The notes under the pieces are model-generated. The model was given only the letters and a program-made list of their open reading frames with translations, made no database searches and was not told where the DNA came from. 64,000 bases of DNA from Brasenia schreberi (taxonomy: Eukaryota > Streptophyta > Magnoliopsida > Nymphaeales > Cabombaceae): assembly GCA_036023115.1 (NCBI GenBank), contig JAYKKT010000076.1:4092001-4156000 (forward strand), in the 5' to 3' direction. Both the position numbers and the translations under genes were made by a program. Below, piece after piece: positions 10,204-22,886 of the stretch (the stretch's first letter is position 1; every line of letters starts with the position of its first letter).

Positions 10204-12003
10204 AAACCAACCTATATCTCCACCTTTCACAACACCCTAGCTAGCTCCCTTCCCATCCGTGATATTCCCTAGCTATCCCAGCCGGCCACCATTTCAACCA
10301 CCCCTAGTCGGCCAGTCATAGCCGACTGCACCCAAATCACCTGGCCAGCCACACCCTTTTCCTTAGACATTCCCTTTAGGCTCCCCTTAGCGCCACCCTA
10401 TCCCTTAGTGACCCTCCTTAATCACTTTAGCCCGAGGCATCACGGCAGCACCCCCCTAGCAGCCGGCAACCACCAAGGCGCCACACCCGTGCACCCAAGT
10501 CACCTGGCCAGCACACCCCCTTGCCGTGCCATTCCGAGGAGCTCCCTCTTGCAGCCCAAGGTGAAGCCAAGCCCACCCTCAAGCAAGTCACCTCCGGACC
10601 AGCTATAAGTAAGTGCCTAACTCGGTCCTCATTTGTAGACTTGCTTAAGTTAAATTAAATTCGATACGGGGTTGTAATAACGGAGCATTGTCTCCCCCCG
10701 CTTGTAATAACGTGTCTTGGCACACCCACACACACGTGCACTTGAGCCTACCTCGCTGTTAGTTGTGCACGATTTTGAACACACACGGGGTTATTTCACA
10801 CAACGGGATATAAGTTTATTTATATACTTTAAGTGGCGTAGGGTTTTTGCTTGAGTTGGGTGTGTTGTCTTTAAATTCTCGCACTCACACACATTGAGCT
10901 TTCGCTATTATTTGCAAGACCCAAGTAAGGGCCGTGTTATACTATCCTTGGGTTTAATTTCACGTCGTGTGTGTAGTATTTCAATTATACACTCACACAC
11001 ATTGAGCTTTTGCTCTTACTCCCAAGACCTTAGTTAAGGCCATATTGCAATTTATATTTGGGTTTAATTTCATGTTGTGTGCATAGTACTTCAATTCTAG
11101 CACTCACACATTGAGCTTTCGCTCTTATTCCCAAGACCTTAGTTAAGGCCATATTGCAATTTATACTTGGGTTTCATTTGAAGTCGTGTGTGTTGTCTTT
11201 ACATTTTCACACGCACCCACATTGAGCCTTCGCTCTTATTTGCAAGACCCAAGTAAGGGCCCATATATAGTATATACGTATTTCTCTTTTGGCTGTCTTT
11301 TCAATTTGGGTTTTAAGGTTCAGCTGTGTGCATAGTCTTTCCATAAATACACGACACACACTTGCACAATTGAGCCTTTCCGCTCTTAAGATATAGCCAT
11401 ATTTCCCTTTTGCAATTTCCCTTCGTCAATTTACATTTACAAGTCATTTCCCTTCGGCAATTTCCATTACAAGTCATTTCCCTTCGGCATTGTCTTTTAA
11501 ATTCAGGTTTTCCCTTTGGAGTTGCGTGAGTTTGCATTGCATATATGCCATACCATGAGTTAGGACGCATATTGCATCAAAGCAAACCCCATACTCCCAC
11601 TCAAAGTCGCCACATTTTAGTTGAGTGTTCATAACACACACCTAGGTGGCCCGAAAAGGGATAAAAAGAAAGACTTAGGCACGTGCAAATCCACATGAAA
11701 TAAAATATGAAAGTCATACAAAACAACCCGAATCAAACACCTCAAACCGCTTTTGTAGGTTCTTATATCCAAAAACTTGATTTTAAAAGCATACAGACTG
11801 ACCCTTGCGCATCGGTGCAAGAAGGTCTACGACGACAAGAGCTTGCTTGCTCACAGTCGCCACGTTAGGAGTCAGGTTTAAAATATCTCTTCGCTAGCTT
11901 AAGTAAGCTAGTTGGCACGCCCTTTTGCTTAATTAGGACTTAGGCACACAAAAAGGTTCGCTTTAGGCCTAAGAACCAGGAGCGGGAATTTTCTGCGTCT
12001 ACA
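10204..12003 (+). repeat. Truncated LTR attached to a PBS and gag start
   Basis: It starts within the LTR near the CTAGCTAGCTCCCTTCCC segment. It carries a donor-like GTAAGT (10609-10614), the paired TTGTAATAACG motif (10670-10713), GT-rich repeats and the U5 hairpin (11893-11912, closed by a G-U pair) followed by TGGCACGCCC (11913-11922). It ends GTCTACA at 12003, followed by GTTATT and the PBS. The last 60 bp match the LTR end of element D in inverted orientation. Confidence 0.7.
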
Positions 12004-12009
12004 GTTATT

Positions 12010-12027
12010 TGGCACGCCCGATGGGAC
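12010..12027 (+). other. Primer-binding site of a forward-strand element fragment
   Basis: TGGCACGCCCGATGGGAC, one mismatch from the consensus PBS, six bases after the LTR end. Confidence 0.8.
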
Positions 12028-12141
12028 ATGAGTCTTTTAAAAATCGAGTCACTCTAGGAACCTTGCGAAAATATTTTCAAAAAGGTATTGTTTTAACTCT
12101 TTTCTTTACTTGTACTTAGGAATTTTGAAAAGCTTGAAAGC

Positions 12142-12238
12142 ATGTCAAAATCCAACCCAAGTGAAATGTCGAGCCAAGGCTCATGCGCATCAAGTTCTCA
12201 CTCTGAGGATTTTGAAAAATAAGATCAAACTAGACGAG
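12142..12238 (+). pseudogene. gag: gag 5' end, truncated and frameshifted
   Basis: ATG at 12142 begins Met-Ser-Lys-Ser-Asn-Pro-Ser, as in the other gag copies, preceded by the acceptor-like TTTCTTTACTTGTACTTAG. A 2 bp loss near 12200 shifts the frame to a stop a few codons later. Similarity ends near 12238. An 11-base copy of AAGTTCTCACT (also at about 12189) follows, then protease sequence of D on the opposite strand. Confidence 0.75.
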
Positions 12239-12239
12239 A

Positions 12240-14278
12240 TAAGTTCTCACTTCGACTAGGCACCTGTCCAGAGAGTGGTTATTCAGAACCACCTCGATAT
12301 GCAGGGCCTGGTTGTGGGACTCGTAGGGTGTATCTACATCATCTTCCGAGAAAGTGATGGGCGATTTTGCTCCTATTAATGCCACTTGGTCAGACAGGGA
12401 TTTCGAACTTATGTTCGAACTAACCTTGGCTCTTTCTAGAATTTTCTCTAGCACGAGTCTATGCCTAGGTGAAGTTTGTATAAGCTCTAGGATGGACATG
12501 TGGATAGGAATCTTTGAAAGATGGTTTTCGAAATCATAAGGGTTTAGGACGACTTTCCCATTGTCCAGTTTTGGCAGAACTCTAGGAATACATGCTTTTG
12601 AGGGGCTAGGCACACTGACCACCTTTTTAGCACTTTGTAGGTGCGGGGGTTGATAGATCCTCCCGGATCTAGTCACTTCCCCCACGACCAACTTAGGGTT
12701 CGCACTTAAATTGGCTCTAATTACGAGTTGAGGAGCACCTTGAAGTTTTAAAACTGGTTTAGCCGGGGATTCAGCTCTTGGTGGTCCCCGAATGACGACT
12801 TGGGTGGGCTTCTTGTAAAGTACAAGAGTAGATGCACAAGTGGGTCGACCAGACTCAGATGTTTGCACTAGTTCTTTTGAAAAGGTGAGGGTACATACCT
12901 CCTTTCCTTTCCCACTGCTACTGGCGTGCTTGGGAAAGGGTTCTTTGAAGATAGCTTGAGTTGGCTCAGGTTCCGCAGTGACCTAGAGCCGGCCCTCCGC
13001 TATCAAGTTCTCGATTTTGTTTAAAAGGGAGAAACAATGATTTGTATCATGGCCTTTGAGCCGATGATATTTGCAAAAACGATTTAAATATCCTCCTTTG
13101 GAAGTGACTCCCTCGGGGATTTCGGGAAGTTCAATCATGCCTTGGGTAAGTAGGAGGTCTAGGACCTCCGACACAGGTTGCCCCAGCGGTGTGTACTCCC
13201 GTTTTTCAATCGGTTTTTGAAAATTTCTCTCCCTTTTGTTTTCTAGATTTTCAAAATTTTTGGAAGTGCCCGCCAAAACTGGATCCATCTGGACATTGGC
13301 GATTTTATGGGGCTTTGCCCCTTTGTCCATTGTGGGTAGCCCATAAGTGATGGGCTTTTCCAAGCGGGTTTTGAAAACGACACTTCCTTTCCATAAGTGA
13401 TCGTATATCCCCTTTTTCAAGTTTGTTTCGAAAAAGGATGCTTTTTTGATCAACTTATGGAAAGTTGAGATCTCATGGAGCAAGAGAAGGGTTTTTAACT
13501 CGCTTTTAAAATTATCCAAGATGAGCATGACTGCGCATCCTTCGGATATGGGCTCTCGCACTTGGCCTAAAAGGGACCTCCATCGAATAATGACGGCATG
13601 TACGTCTTCGTTCATGCCTTGCTTTGTATCCCTTAAAGTGTTTAAAGTCGACGTGACTTCTACGTTATGTGTAAATCTTTGCATGAAGCAGTTCGCTAAC
13701 TCTTCAAAAGTAGCAAACTAGCTTAAATCGTAGGAAGCCAGCCATTTGGCAGCTGTGCCTTTAAGGGATAAAGGGAACCAATACACCCATTTCATCGAGT
13801 CCTTTTTCTTCTTATGGGCTCGACACGAGAAAAGTTGCAAGTGAGACCTAGGGTCTCCCATGCCATCATACCGATGGAAGTTCGGTATTTCATCGTCACT
13901 GTCTGTTTCGTAATCCATAGGAAGGAAATCAGACAGGGCGTAACTCTTTTTCTCTTTATTTTGCCCTTTCAGTAGCTGTTGTAGGGCTTTACGGTCCTTT
14001 TGTGTGAAGGACTCGTGGTATTGGTTGCCTTCCATTACGGAGGCCTCTTTGTGCTTGCGAGGTTTTTCAGTTTTTTTCTTGGCCCTTTGTTCGCCATTCG
14101 ATGAACATGAATCGCCTACTTCAACCTCTTGGCTGAGAGCATCGATTTTGGCCTCGAATTCCCTTCTCAAGTCTTCTATCTTGTCTAGTTTGATCTTATT
14201 TTTCAAAATCCTCCTAGAGTGAGAATTTGATGCGCATGAGCCTTGGCTCGACACTTCACTTGGGTTGGATTTTGACAT
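12240..14278 (-). pseudogene. gag: gag and start of protease, element D
   Basis: ATG at 14276-14278; a longer open frame extends upstream but lacks conservation. It has a predicted coiled coil (residues about 25-55), the Gag core with W-x-L-A-S-Y-D and F-x-x-L-A-N-C-F-M-Q-R-F, and a zinc-knuckle-like C-x2-H-x4-H-x4-C. It stops abruptly at the protease L-D-R-C-L-V, just before the active-site Asp, at the junction with forward-strand debris. In-frame TAG codons replace CAG near 13717 and 12983. The acceptor-like site before gag is at 14302-14330. Confidence 0.85.
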
Positions 14279-14394
14279 GCTTTCAAGCTTTTTCAAAATT
14301 CCTAAGTACAAGTAAAGAAAAGAGTTAAAACAACACACCTTTTCAAAAAATTTTTGCAAGGTTCCTAGAGTGACTCGATTTTTAAAAGACTCAC

Positions 14395-14412
14395 GTCCCA
14401 CCGGGCGTGCCA
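14395..14412 (-). other. Primer-binding site, element D
   Basis: TGGCACGCCCGGTGGGAC on the minus strand, six bases from the LTR end. Confidence 0.85.
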
Positions 14413-14418
14413 AATAAC

Positions 14419-15155
14419 TGGAGACGCAGAAAATTCCCGCTCCTGGTTCTTAGGCCTGAAGCGAACTTACAACCACACTTGATCTCATCCACCCCCACTC
14501 TTTCTCATGCCCATAATCCCACGTGAATTTTAAGGGGGCCCCACCTCCATTTATGAGAAGGTGATGTGGGCCATGGATATGGATATTGGATTGGATTTTT
14601 GAATCCAAATCCAAATCCAAGTCCATACATGGGTTTGGATTGGGATCTGGATATATATGGTCCAGGTCCAATCCAAATTGAACTCTGACTTCTTCGAGCT
14701 GTATTCGAAATGAACGGTTTGTGCGGGGCCTGACAGCATCAGTGCTCCGTCTGCGTTGGGTCTTCGCCAACATGATCGTCCGCCTCTGTTTTCGCCTTCC
14801 AGAGATGACTTCAAAGGATGTTTTGATGATAACAGGGTCTTGGACGTTCGAGATCCTGGGGGTGTGAATTTGATACAAGAGTTGTTGTGCCGGGCTTGAC
14901 GTGTGCTCCGGTTCCGGGCTCTTCTTAGCTTTCCTGGTCCTGTCTGGATTAGGCCAAGCTGCTTCGGGGTTTCAAAACATGTTTTTAAAAGGGTTTTAAA
15001 AGCCATATTGTATGTTTTCAAAATACAGAGTTCAAAACATATGTACAGGGTTGTCTGGAAGGCTCTTGGGTTTCCAAACTCAAAATGGCCCTTTGGGGCT
15101 GCTTTTACAAAACCAGATGAATTTGAGAAATTCGTGGGATTTCGGGGTGTTCACA
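14419..15155 (-). repeat. 5' LTR of element D, internally deleted (737 bp)
   Basis: Reverse complement starts TGTGAACACC and ends GTCTCCA (normally GTCTACA). The U3 beginning, including an ATCC-rich array (14565-14690), is joined near 14467 directly to the last 50 bp of U5. About 2.7 kb that other LTRs carry is missing, including TATA, donor, hairpins and U5 block. Right flank GATAT is integrase sequence of element C. Confidence 0.8.
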
Positions 15156-17955
15156 GATATGAATGGCGTGCCCATGCACTTGACATGGATGACACTTCCT
15201 AACATGATTGTGGCAATCCTTTTTTAGAGTGGACCAAAATAACCTGCTCTAAGTATTTTCATTGCCATCATGTTGGCATTGACATGGCCTCCACATTCTC
15301 CATCGTGGAATTCATGCATAACAGTCCTAGCCTCCTCTAGGTCGACACATCTTAGTAAGATGCCGGTAAAACTCTTTTTATACAAAACCCCACCCAAAAT
15401 TGTATATCGGGTAGAAATTTTTCGGATGAATGCCTTATCCTTGGATGTGACATTTTCAGCAAATCTCCCATTTTCTAAAAAGCCTTTTATGTCATGAAAC
15501 CAAGGTTTTTCAACAGAATCTGGGTTGTTTTGGTAAATTTCCAAATCGTGTGTGGATGGAGTGGGTGAATGCCATATTTCTAAGGATCGGGTTCCCATAG
15601 TGGGATCGACCCTTAGGGCTGAACCCAAGGATGAGAGGGTGTCGGCAATGCTATTATCCTCTCTTCCTATGTGTGTGAGTGTACACGATTGGAAGGACTC
15701 AACCAATCGAGTGGCCAACTCATGATATGGAAGAAGCTTTTCGTTTCTAACCTGCCAAATTTTTAAAACTTGGTTTATAACAAGTAATGAATCTCCAAAG
15801 ACCTCAATGCATGTTGCCCCTAGAGTTTTCGAAACTTTTAAGCCTTGTATGAGTGCTTCTTACTCAGCTATGTTGTTGGAACACTCGAAATCTAGGCGAA
15901 TTGCTATGGGGATCTCACCCTTTTCAGGGGATATGAGGATGATACTTGCCCCGGCTCCTCGTTGGTTTCGTGCTCCATCGAAGTGTATTTTCCACACTTG
16001 GTTTTTGAAAGAGTTTGCCAAAATATGGTTTTGAAATTGGTTTTGCAATATGCCTTCATCAGGCATTTCATCAAATGTGGGATATGCGTCCTCTAGGGGG
16101 AACTCAGCCACGTAGTCAGCTAGGGCTTGCCCCTTAATGGAGATCTGATGATGGTATTTCAGGTCATACTCCATTAAAAGGAGTTGCCATTTGCCCAATC
16201 TACCAGTGAGAATGGGTTTTCTGGCAGGCCCAAACTAGGGCCAAGCACGTCTTCTCCATGGCTTTATAATTCCTTTCATAAGCCAGGAGAGTTTTCGAAA
16301 GATAGTATATGGGATACTCCTTGTGAGTGTCATCCTCGTATTGAGCTAACAAGGCTCCCAAGGCATTCGCAAGCACGAAAATGTAAAGTAGAAGAGGTTT
16401 TCCTTGCTTTGGAGGATTTAAAACAGGGGGATTAACTAAGTATGCCTTTAGTCTTTCAAATGACTTTTGGCAGTCGTCATCCCATGAAAATTTTGTGCCC
16501 TTTCTCAACAACTTGTTGAAGGGTTCGCATCTAGTCGCTAGGTTTGAGATAAACCTGCGAATGGATTGTAATCGACCTTGGAGGCTATGAATCTGCGTGA
16601 GATTGGAGGGTGGAGCCATGTCTATGATAGCTCGACACTTAGAGGGGTCGACTTCTATGCCCCTTTGGCTCACCATAAAGCCTAAGAGCTTTCCGGACTC
16701 TACTCCGAACACACACTTCTGAGGGTTTAGCTTTACTTTGTAAAGTCTAAGCCTTTCGAAAATCTTTTGTAAGCATTCGATATGAGTGCATCGAGTTTTG
16801 GATTTAGCCAAGAGATCATCCACATATACCTCTACGAGCTCATGAATCTAATCATGGAAGATCGTGGTCATATCTCTTTGGTATGTGGCACCGACATTTT
16901 TTAAACCAAAGGGCATGACTATATAGCAGTACGTGCCCCATGGGGTTGTGAAAGCGGTCTTACCCTGATCTCATGGGCTTAGTTTGATTTGGTTATACCT
17001 TGAATAGCCATCCATAAACGAAAACATTTCGTGATTTGCAGTACTATCGACTATCAAATCTATGTTTGGTAAAGGATAATTATCCTTTGGAGTGGCTTTA
17101 TTCAGGTTTCTAAAGTCGATGCATATTCGAATCTTCCCATTGGTTTTTCGAACAACAACTATATTGGATAACCAATCAGAATACGCAATGGGTTTTATAA
17201 ATTCAGCTTTTAAAAGATCTTCTAAACCCTCTTTGACTTGGGCGTGTATGTTCGGATGTATTTTCCTAAGCTTTTGCTTTATGGGTTTCACATCCGTATT
17301 TAAGGGAAGACGATGCTCGACAACACTCGGGACTATGCCCGACATGTCTTCATACATCCATGCAAACACATCTAAGTAGGTTTTTAGAAATGCAATGAAT
17401 GATGACCTTTCATGCTCATGCAAACATGCACCTACCTTAATGAGTTTGGGCTTTGAATCACTCCCTAGGTTTATCTCTATGAAATCTCCTCCTACTGAAT
17501 TTGAAGGCTTTTCAAAATCGAGAATTTTATGAAATTCTAGGAGCTCAGACGTGGGATCTTCCTCAAGGGGATCCACTTTTGGGCTTTGATCATTCTCGAG
17601 GTTTATAGATCCTAGGGAATTTGATGCATGGATTTTTAAAAAGACCTGGTTTTACACTTGAAATTTCTATCGATTTCGAAATTTTTGGTCTGGTTATACA
17701 GACAATGTTTCTTTCGAAATCTTTTGCTTTTTCCAAATCCTTACCAGGAGCAACTATGTACAAAATCTTTTTGGAATTTTGTAAATTTTTGATTTTTTTG
17801 TGTTTTTGTAAAACGAGAATTTTGGGAACTATACAAACTACTCTTTTTTCGAGTTTTTCATTTTCAAGTGTTTTTGGCTTTTGTAATTTTTCCATTTTTT
17901 GACTTTCGAGTTTTTCAAATGTTTTTGTATTTTTGATTGAGGGATCTTCCATCAT
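15156..17955 (-). pseudogene. pol: pol of element C, broken
   Basis: ATG-ATG at 17950-17955 follows a decayed acceptor-like site (CATTATAG-GT). A Lys-rich spacer runs to about 17600. RT (about 17400-16500) has F-S-F-M-D-G-Y and the Y-V-D-D region interrupted by changes. The first RNase H has a deletion of about 110 bp near 16220 relative to B. The second RNase H (about 16000-15640) and the integrase zinc finger (about 15320-15200) follow. The integrase core is missing because D/F is inserted at 15155. Several frame breaks and stops; non-functional. Confidence 0.85.
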
Positions 17956-18481
17956 ACCTATAATGGGAAAACGATACAGGTTAGACTCTGAACAAGAGGT
18001 CTATGTAAACACACCGAAATCCCACGAATTCATCGAAATAACTTGGTTTTGTAAAAGCATTCCCAAAGGGCTATTTTGAGTCTGGAAACCCAGGAGCCTT
18101 CCAGGCAACCCTGTACATATGTTTTGAACTCTGTATTTCAAAAATATACAATATGGCTTTTAAAACCCTTTTAAAACATGTTTTGAAACCCCGAAGCAGC
18201 TTCGGCCTAATCCAGACAGGACCAGGAGAGCTAAGGAGAGCCTGGAACCGGAGCACATGTTAAGCCCAGCACAACAACTCTCGTATCAAATCCACACCCC
18301 CAGGATCTCGAACGTCCAAGACCCTGTTATCATCGAAACTTTGTTTGAAGTCATCTCCGGAAGGCTAAAATAGAGGCGGACGATCATGTTGGCGAAGACC
18401 CAACAAAGACGGAGTACTGATGCTGTCAGTTCCCGCACAAACCGTTCGTTTCGAACACAGCTCGAAGGAGTCAGAGTTCTG

Positions 18482-21400
18482 TGTAGACGCGCGAATAATC
18501 CCTGCCTCTCACCTTTTCAGGGCTTGGAGCGGATCCTCTCGTGCGTCTAAGGCCTTATTTATGCAAACAGGGCGTGCCAGCTAGCTTACCTAAGCTAGCG
18601 AAGATATATTTAACACTGACTTCTAATCGTGGCGACTGTGAGCAAGTGAGCTCTTGTCGTCACAGACCTTCTTGCACCGATGCGCAAGGGTCAGTCTGTA
18701 CGCTTTGCAAAAATTGAGTTTTGGGAGAGAAAGTCTACGAAGCGGTTCGAGGTGTCTAATTCGGGTCTTTTAGATGCGATTGCATGTTTTAGATCACGTG
18801 GATTTGCACGTGCCTAAGTCTTTTCTTTTATCCCTTTTCGGGCCACCTAGTTTGTGTGTTATGAACACTCCACTACATGGGCGAATTCGAGCGGGGCTTG
18901 CTTTGATGCAATATGCGTCCTACCTCGTGGTATGGCGTAGATGCAATGCAAACTCACGCTACTCCAAAGGGAAAACCCGAATGTAAAGACAATACTGAAG
19001 GGAAATAACCGAAGGGAAATAACCGAAGGGAGATATGTATATAGAGTATGTATATGAGCCCTTACTCGGGTCTTGCAAATAAGAGCGAAGGCTCAATGTG
19101 GGTGCGTGCTGGAATTGAAAGACTTACACACACGACATGAAATTAAACCCAAATATAAATTGCAGTATGGCCTTGACTAAGGTCTTGGGAGTAAGAGCGA
19201 AAGCTCAATGTGTGTGAGTGCTTGAATTGAAGTACTACGCACACGACATAAATGAAACCCAAATATAACTGCAATAAGGCCTTTACTAAGGTCTTGGGAG
19301 TAAGAGCGAAGGCTCAATGTGTGTGAGAGTGCTTGAATTGAAAGACTTACCCACACGACATGAAATTAAACCCAAATAGTATAGGTCGGCCCTTACTTGG
19401 GTCTTTCAAATAAGAGCGAAAGCTCAATGTGTGTGAGAGTGCTTGAATTGAAAGATTTACCCACACGACATGAAATGAAACCCAAATAGTATAGGTCGGC
19501 CCTTACTTGGGTCTTTCAAATAAGAGCGAAAGCTCAATGTGTGTGAGAGTGCTTGAATTGAAAGACAACGCACCCAACTTAAGCAAAACCCTTCAAAAAT
19601 GAAAGTATATGTATATACTTATGTATTAGGGGCTGATTAGGCCCGTGTGTGTTCAAAATCGTGCACAACTAAGAGAGTGCACGTGTGTGGGTGTGCCAAG
19701 CCACGTTATTACAAGCGGGGGGAGACTATGCTCCGTTATTACAACCCCGAATTGAATTGAATCTCAAGCAAGTATACAACTAAAGACCGAGTTAGGCACT
19801 TACTAGTAGCTGGTCCGTAGAGGCCTTGCTTGAGCGTGGGCTTGGCCTTCGCCTTGGGCTGCAAACGGGAGCTCCGCGAGGGTGAGCGACAAAGGGGTGC
19901 TGGTCGGCTGCAAATGGGGCGTGGGATAGGCGCCTTGAAGGTGGGCCGGCTGCAAGCAAGGGTGTCGCCTTGATGTGGGGGATTAAAGGGGCTAGGTAAG
20001 GTCACTAGGGGGAGTGTAGTGTTAGGGGAGTATGGCACTAAGGGAAGTTTAAGGGAAGACCGAATGGGACACCTAGGGGAAAAGAGATGGCTGGCCGAAT
20101 GGAAGGGATAGTCGGTTGGAGTGGCCGACTAGGGGAATGTGGTGGTGGCGGGCTGCTAGGATAGCTATGGGTGCAGTATGGGAAGGAAGCTAGCTAGGTG
20201 ATGGGGCTAGGTGGTAGTGGGGGTAGTGGGTGTAAGGGAGTGCTAGGGGCAGGTCTTAGGAAGTCGAATAGGGTGGCCGGGTGTAGCTAGTGTAGTTAGG
20301 TAGTGGCGGGTAGCTAGGGTGACTAAGGCTTGGCCGAGTGGGAGTGGTGGCGGCAAGTGGCTGATATTAAGGTAAGGTGGTGGTATGGTGGGTGGTTGGG
20401 AGTGGAGAGGGAGTGGAGAAGGAGCTAGGTAGAGTGTGGGGTACTAACCAGATGAAGAGGCGGCGGGTGGTGAAGGAGCAGCTGGATGTGAGGGCTCGGC
20501 TGGTTCGGTTGGGTGAAGAAGATGACGATGGAGGTGGCTTCGGCTGGAATGGTGGTGGCGGTGGTGGTGCTGGTGTGGTGGGATGTGGAGCAGGTGGAGC
20601 TTGGGGAAGTGGAGGAAGGAGAGGACCCGACTAGCTTGGAGATGGCTTTTAGATAGGAAAACCCGCCCCCAAGGGGGGGGGTTTATATAGGGATGGGTAG
20701 GTCGGTTAGGGCTGGGTTTGGGGTAGTGGTTAGGTGGTTTAGGTAGGGTGGTATGAAGATAAGGTGGGCTGGAAAGGGTAGGGCCAGATATTTTAAATAC
20801 AAGTGGTTTGGGTAGATTGTGGGCTAGGGGTGGTTTAGGGGTTTAGGGGTTTAGGGTTTGGTTAGGTGGTTGGGTTCTAGGGTGAGGTTTAGTGAACTAG
20901 GTTAGGTGATTAGGCTAGGTTTAGGGAAATTAACCTAGGTTTAGGGAAGGATTAGGGAAGTGGGTTAGGTGATTAGGTTGGGATTAAGCCGGGATTAGGG
21001 AAGTGGGTTAGGTGATTAGGCTCAGATTAGGGGTGGATTAGGGTGGAAGGCTAGGATTAGGTGTTTTGGGTTAGGTTTAGGTGAAGGAGCTCCCTTTGCA
21101 TGGCCCATAGACCTTAACCACCTCATGTTGGTGCAACCCTAGGTTAGGTTTTGGCTAATTACAAGCTTAAACCCACTCAATTAGGCTAACCCACATGATT
21201 AACCCCAAACTTGACACACAAGTCAAGCTTAATTACAACATACTTGATCTTATCCCCCCCCACTCTCTCTCATGCCCATGATCCTACGTGAAATTCAAGT
21301 GGGCCCCACCTCCATTTATGAGAAGGTGATGTGGGCCATGGATATGGATATTGGATTGGATTTTTGAATCCAAATCGAAATCCAAGTCCATATGTGGGTT

Positions 21401-21914
21401 TGGATTGGGATCTGGATATATATGGTCCAGATCCGATCCAAGCTGAACTTTGACTCATTCGAGCTGGGTTCGAAACGGACGATTTGTGCGGGGTCTGACA
21501 GCATCAGCACTCCGTCTGTGTTGGGTCTTCGCCAACATAATCGTCCGCCTCCGTTTCTGCCTTCCGGAGATGACTTCAAATGACATTTTGATAATAACAG
21601 GGTCTTGGACGTTCGAGATCCTGGGGGTTGAAATGAGAGTTGCTGTGCTGGGATCGACATGTGCTCCGGTTCTGGGCTCTCTTTGACTTCGCTGGTCCTG
21701 TCTTGATTAGGCCAAGCTGCTTTGGGTTTCAAAAACGTGTTTTAAAAGGTTTTCAAAAGCCATATTATATATTTTTGAAATATGAAGTTTAAAACATATA
21801 TACAGGGTTGTCTGGAAGGCTCCCGGGTTTCCAGACTCAAAAATGGCCCTTTGGGGCTGCTTGTACAAAACCTAATGAATTTTGAGAAATTCGTGGGATT
21901 TCGGGGTGTTTACA
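18482..21914 (-). repeat. 3' LTR of element B (3.43 kb)
   Basis: Reverse complement runs from TGTAAACACCCCG to GTCTACA. In transcription order it holds an ATCC array (21450-21345), CCTAA-rich sequence (21090-20820), TATA (20681-20690), donor-like GTTAGT (20443-20448), a second donor-like GTAAGT (19798-19803), the TTGTAATAACG pair (19747-19700), 108-bp-type repeats (19570-19060) and the U5 block (hairpin 18580-18599, TGGCACGCCC 18570-18579). Confidence 0.9.
20443..20690 (-). promoter_or_regulatory. TATA box and candidate splice donor in B 3' LTR
   Basis: The minus strand reads CCTATATAAAC (20681-20690) next to a C-run/G-run palindrome. GTTAGT follows CATCTG 242 nt downstream (20443-20448). 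The same pair occurs in the B 5' LTR (31643-31648 and about 31882-31891). Confidence 0.5.
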
Positions 21915-22886
21915 GATGCCCCTCTTTGGCCTTGTCCAAATCGATTTGGATAAGGGCAAAGATGACAAACACCCCTTTCAATGTCTCCCTAGATCTATCC
22001 ACGAAGAATATGGGATCGTCCCAATTTTTAGCAAAAATCTCAATTTACAAACTCTGGTAGGAGGAGATATTACGCCAAAGGGATTGTACTATGTAATCTG
22101 GTCCTATATGGGATCATGTTCATGCAAGTACCATGCATGGAATGCAAACGACATGGGTGTGGTGCCAAAAGTGGCGACCTCCCAGAGACCAGATGTGGTC
22201 GAACTCTAGAGACTTACAAGGCCTACTGCTCCAAGTCAGCAAATCCTATGCTGTTCGATGTTCGGTTTTCAAAACTTATTTACAAAAGCTATTTACAAAA
22301 GGGGCAACTGTCTTGAGCCTCGATCCTAAGGATCTCGAGCTCTTCGTGCTTGCCCTTGTTTGAGTCTTAACACTCGCTTATCTAGCGGAGGTTTTATAAG
22401 AAAACAAGGCATATTTCAAATTCCTACGCCTTACTCAAAACGTCGAATTCTCAAACAAGATGAAATTCAAGTAAGTAAATCCTATTTTTACTTTAGGATT
22501 CCTCGAAATGAACCATGCTTTAGCTTGGGATAAGCCAGGGATGGGAAAGAGATACCACGGTCCCTTCTGAAGCGTCCCGTGGTTTGAGGCACAACAGGCG
22601 AAAAACTGCTCTTTTTGAGCTTTTTGGCCTCTTTTTCCTTTTTTTCATCGAGGGTCTCCCTTTGGGAGTATTTTTTCTTTAATCCCTCTTTTTTATAAGA
22701 GAATCGATTTTTCTTTTAAATTTTTGTTTCTTTCTTTTGGAAAGAGACTTTGAATGGGAAATTCCCTTTTGTTTTGGGCCTTTATTCTCTCACTCAGGGT
22801 CACACGACTTTGCCTTTGCACCTTATTCACATGTCTCAGGGCAGCTATCCCTAAAATTTTTGGAAAAATGGAATTTAATCCAGATC
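21915..22886 (-). other. 3' non-coding segment and polypurine tract of element B
   Basis: It lies between the integrase stop and the 3' LTR. The purine tract AAGGCCAAAGAGGGG (21919-21933, minus strand) directly precedes the LTR and should prime plus-strand synthesis. The rest is A-rich on the minus strand and collinear with 48807-49977 of A. I see no conserved protein in it. Confidence 0.75.

Larger units (their letters stand above)
5842..15155 (-). mobile_element. Element D/F: interrupted Tat element
   Basis: The 5' LTR is at 14419-15155, PBS at 14395-14412, gag and the start of protease at 14278-12240, and RT to integrase at 9029-5842. Forward-strand LTR and gag debris (9030-12238) replaces the part between protease and RT (about 1.4 kb missing). 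I treat the two coding blocks as one element because strand and order are consistent and the domains do not overlap; they could be two elements. The right flank (GATAT from 15156) is integrase sequence of element C. The 3' LTR would lie beyond element G, off-window. Confidence 0.55.

Noticed and set aside
5842..17998. Pol pieces at 5842-9029 and 15156-17955 as one element split by insertion
   Set aside because: Both contain RT, both RNase H domains and the integrase finger, so they are separate copies.
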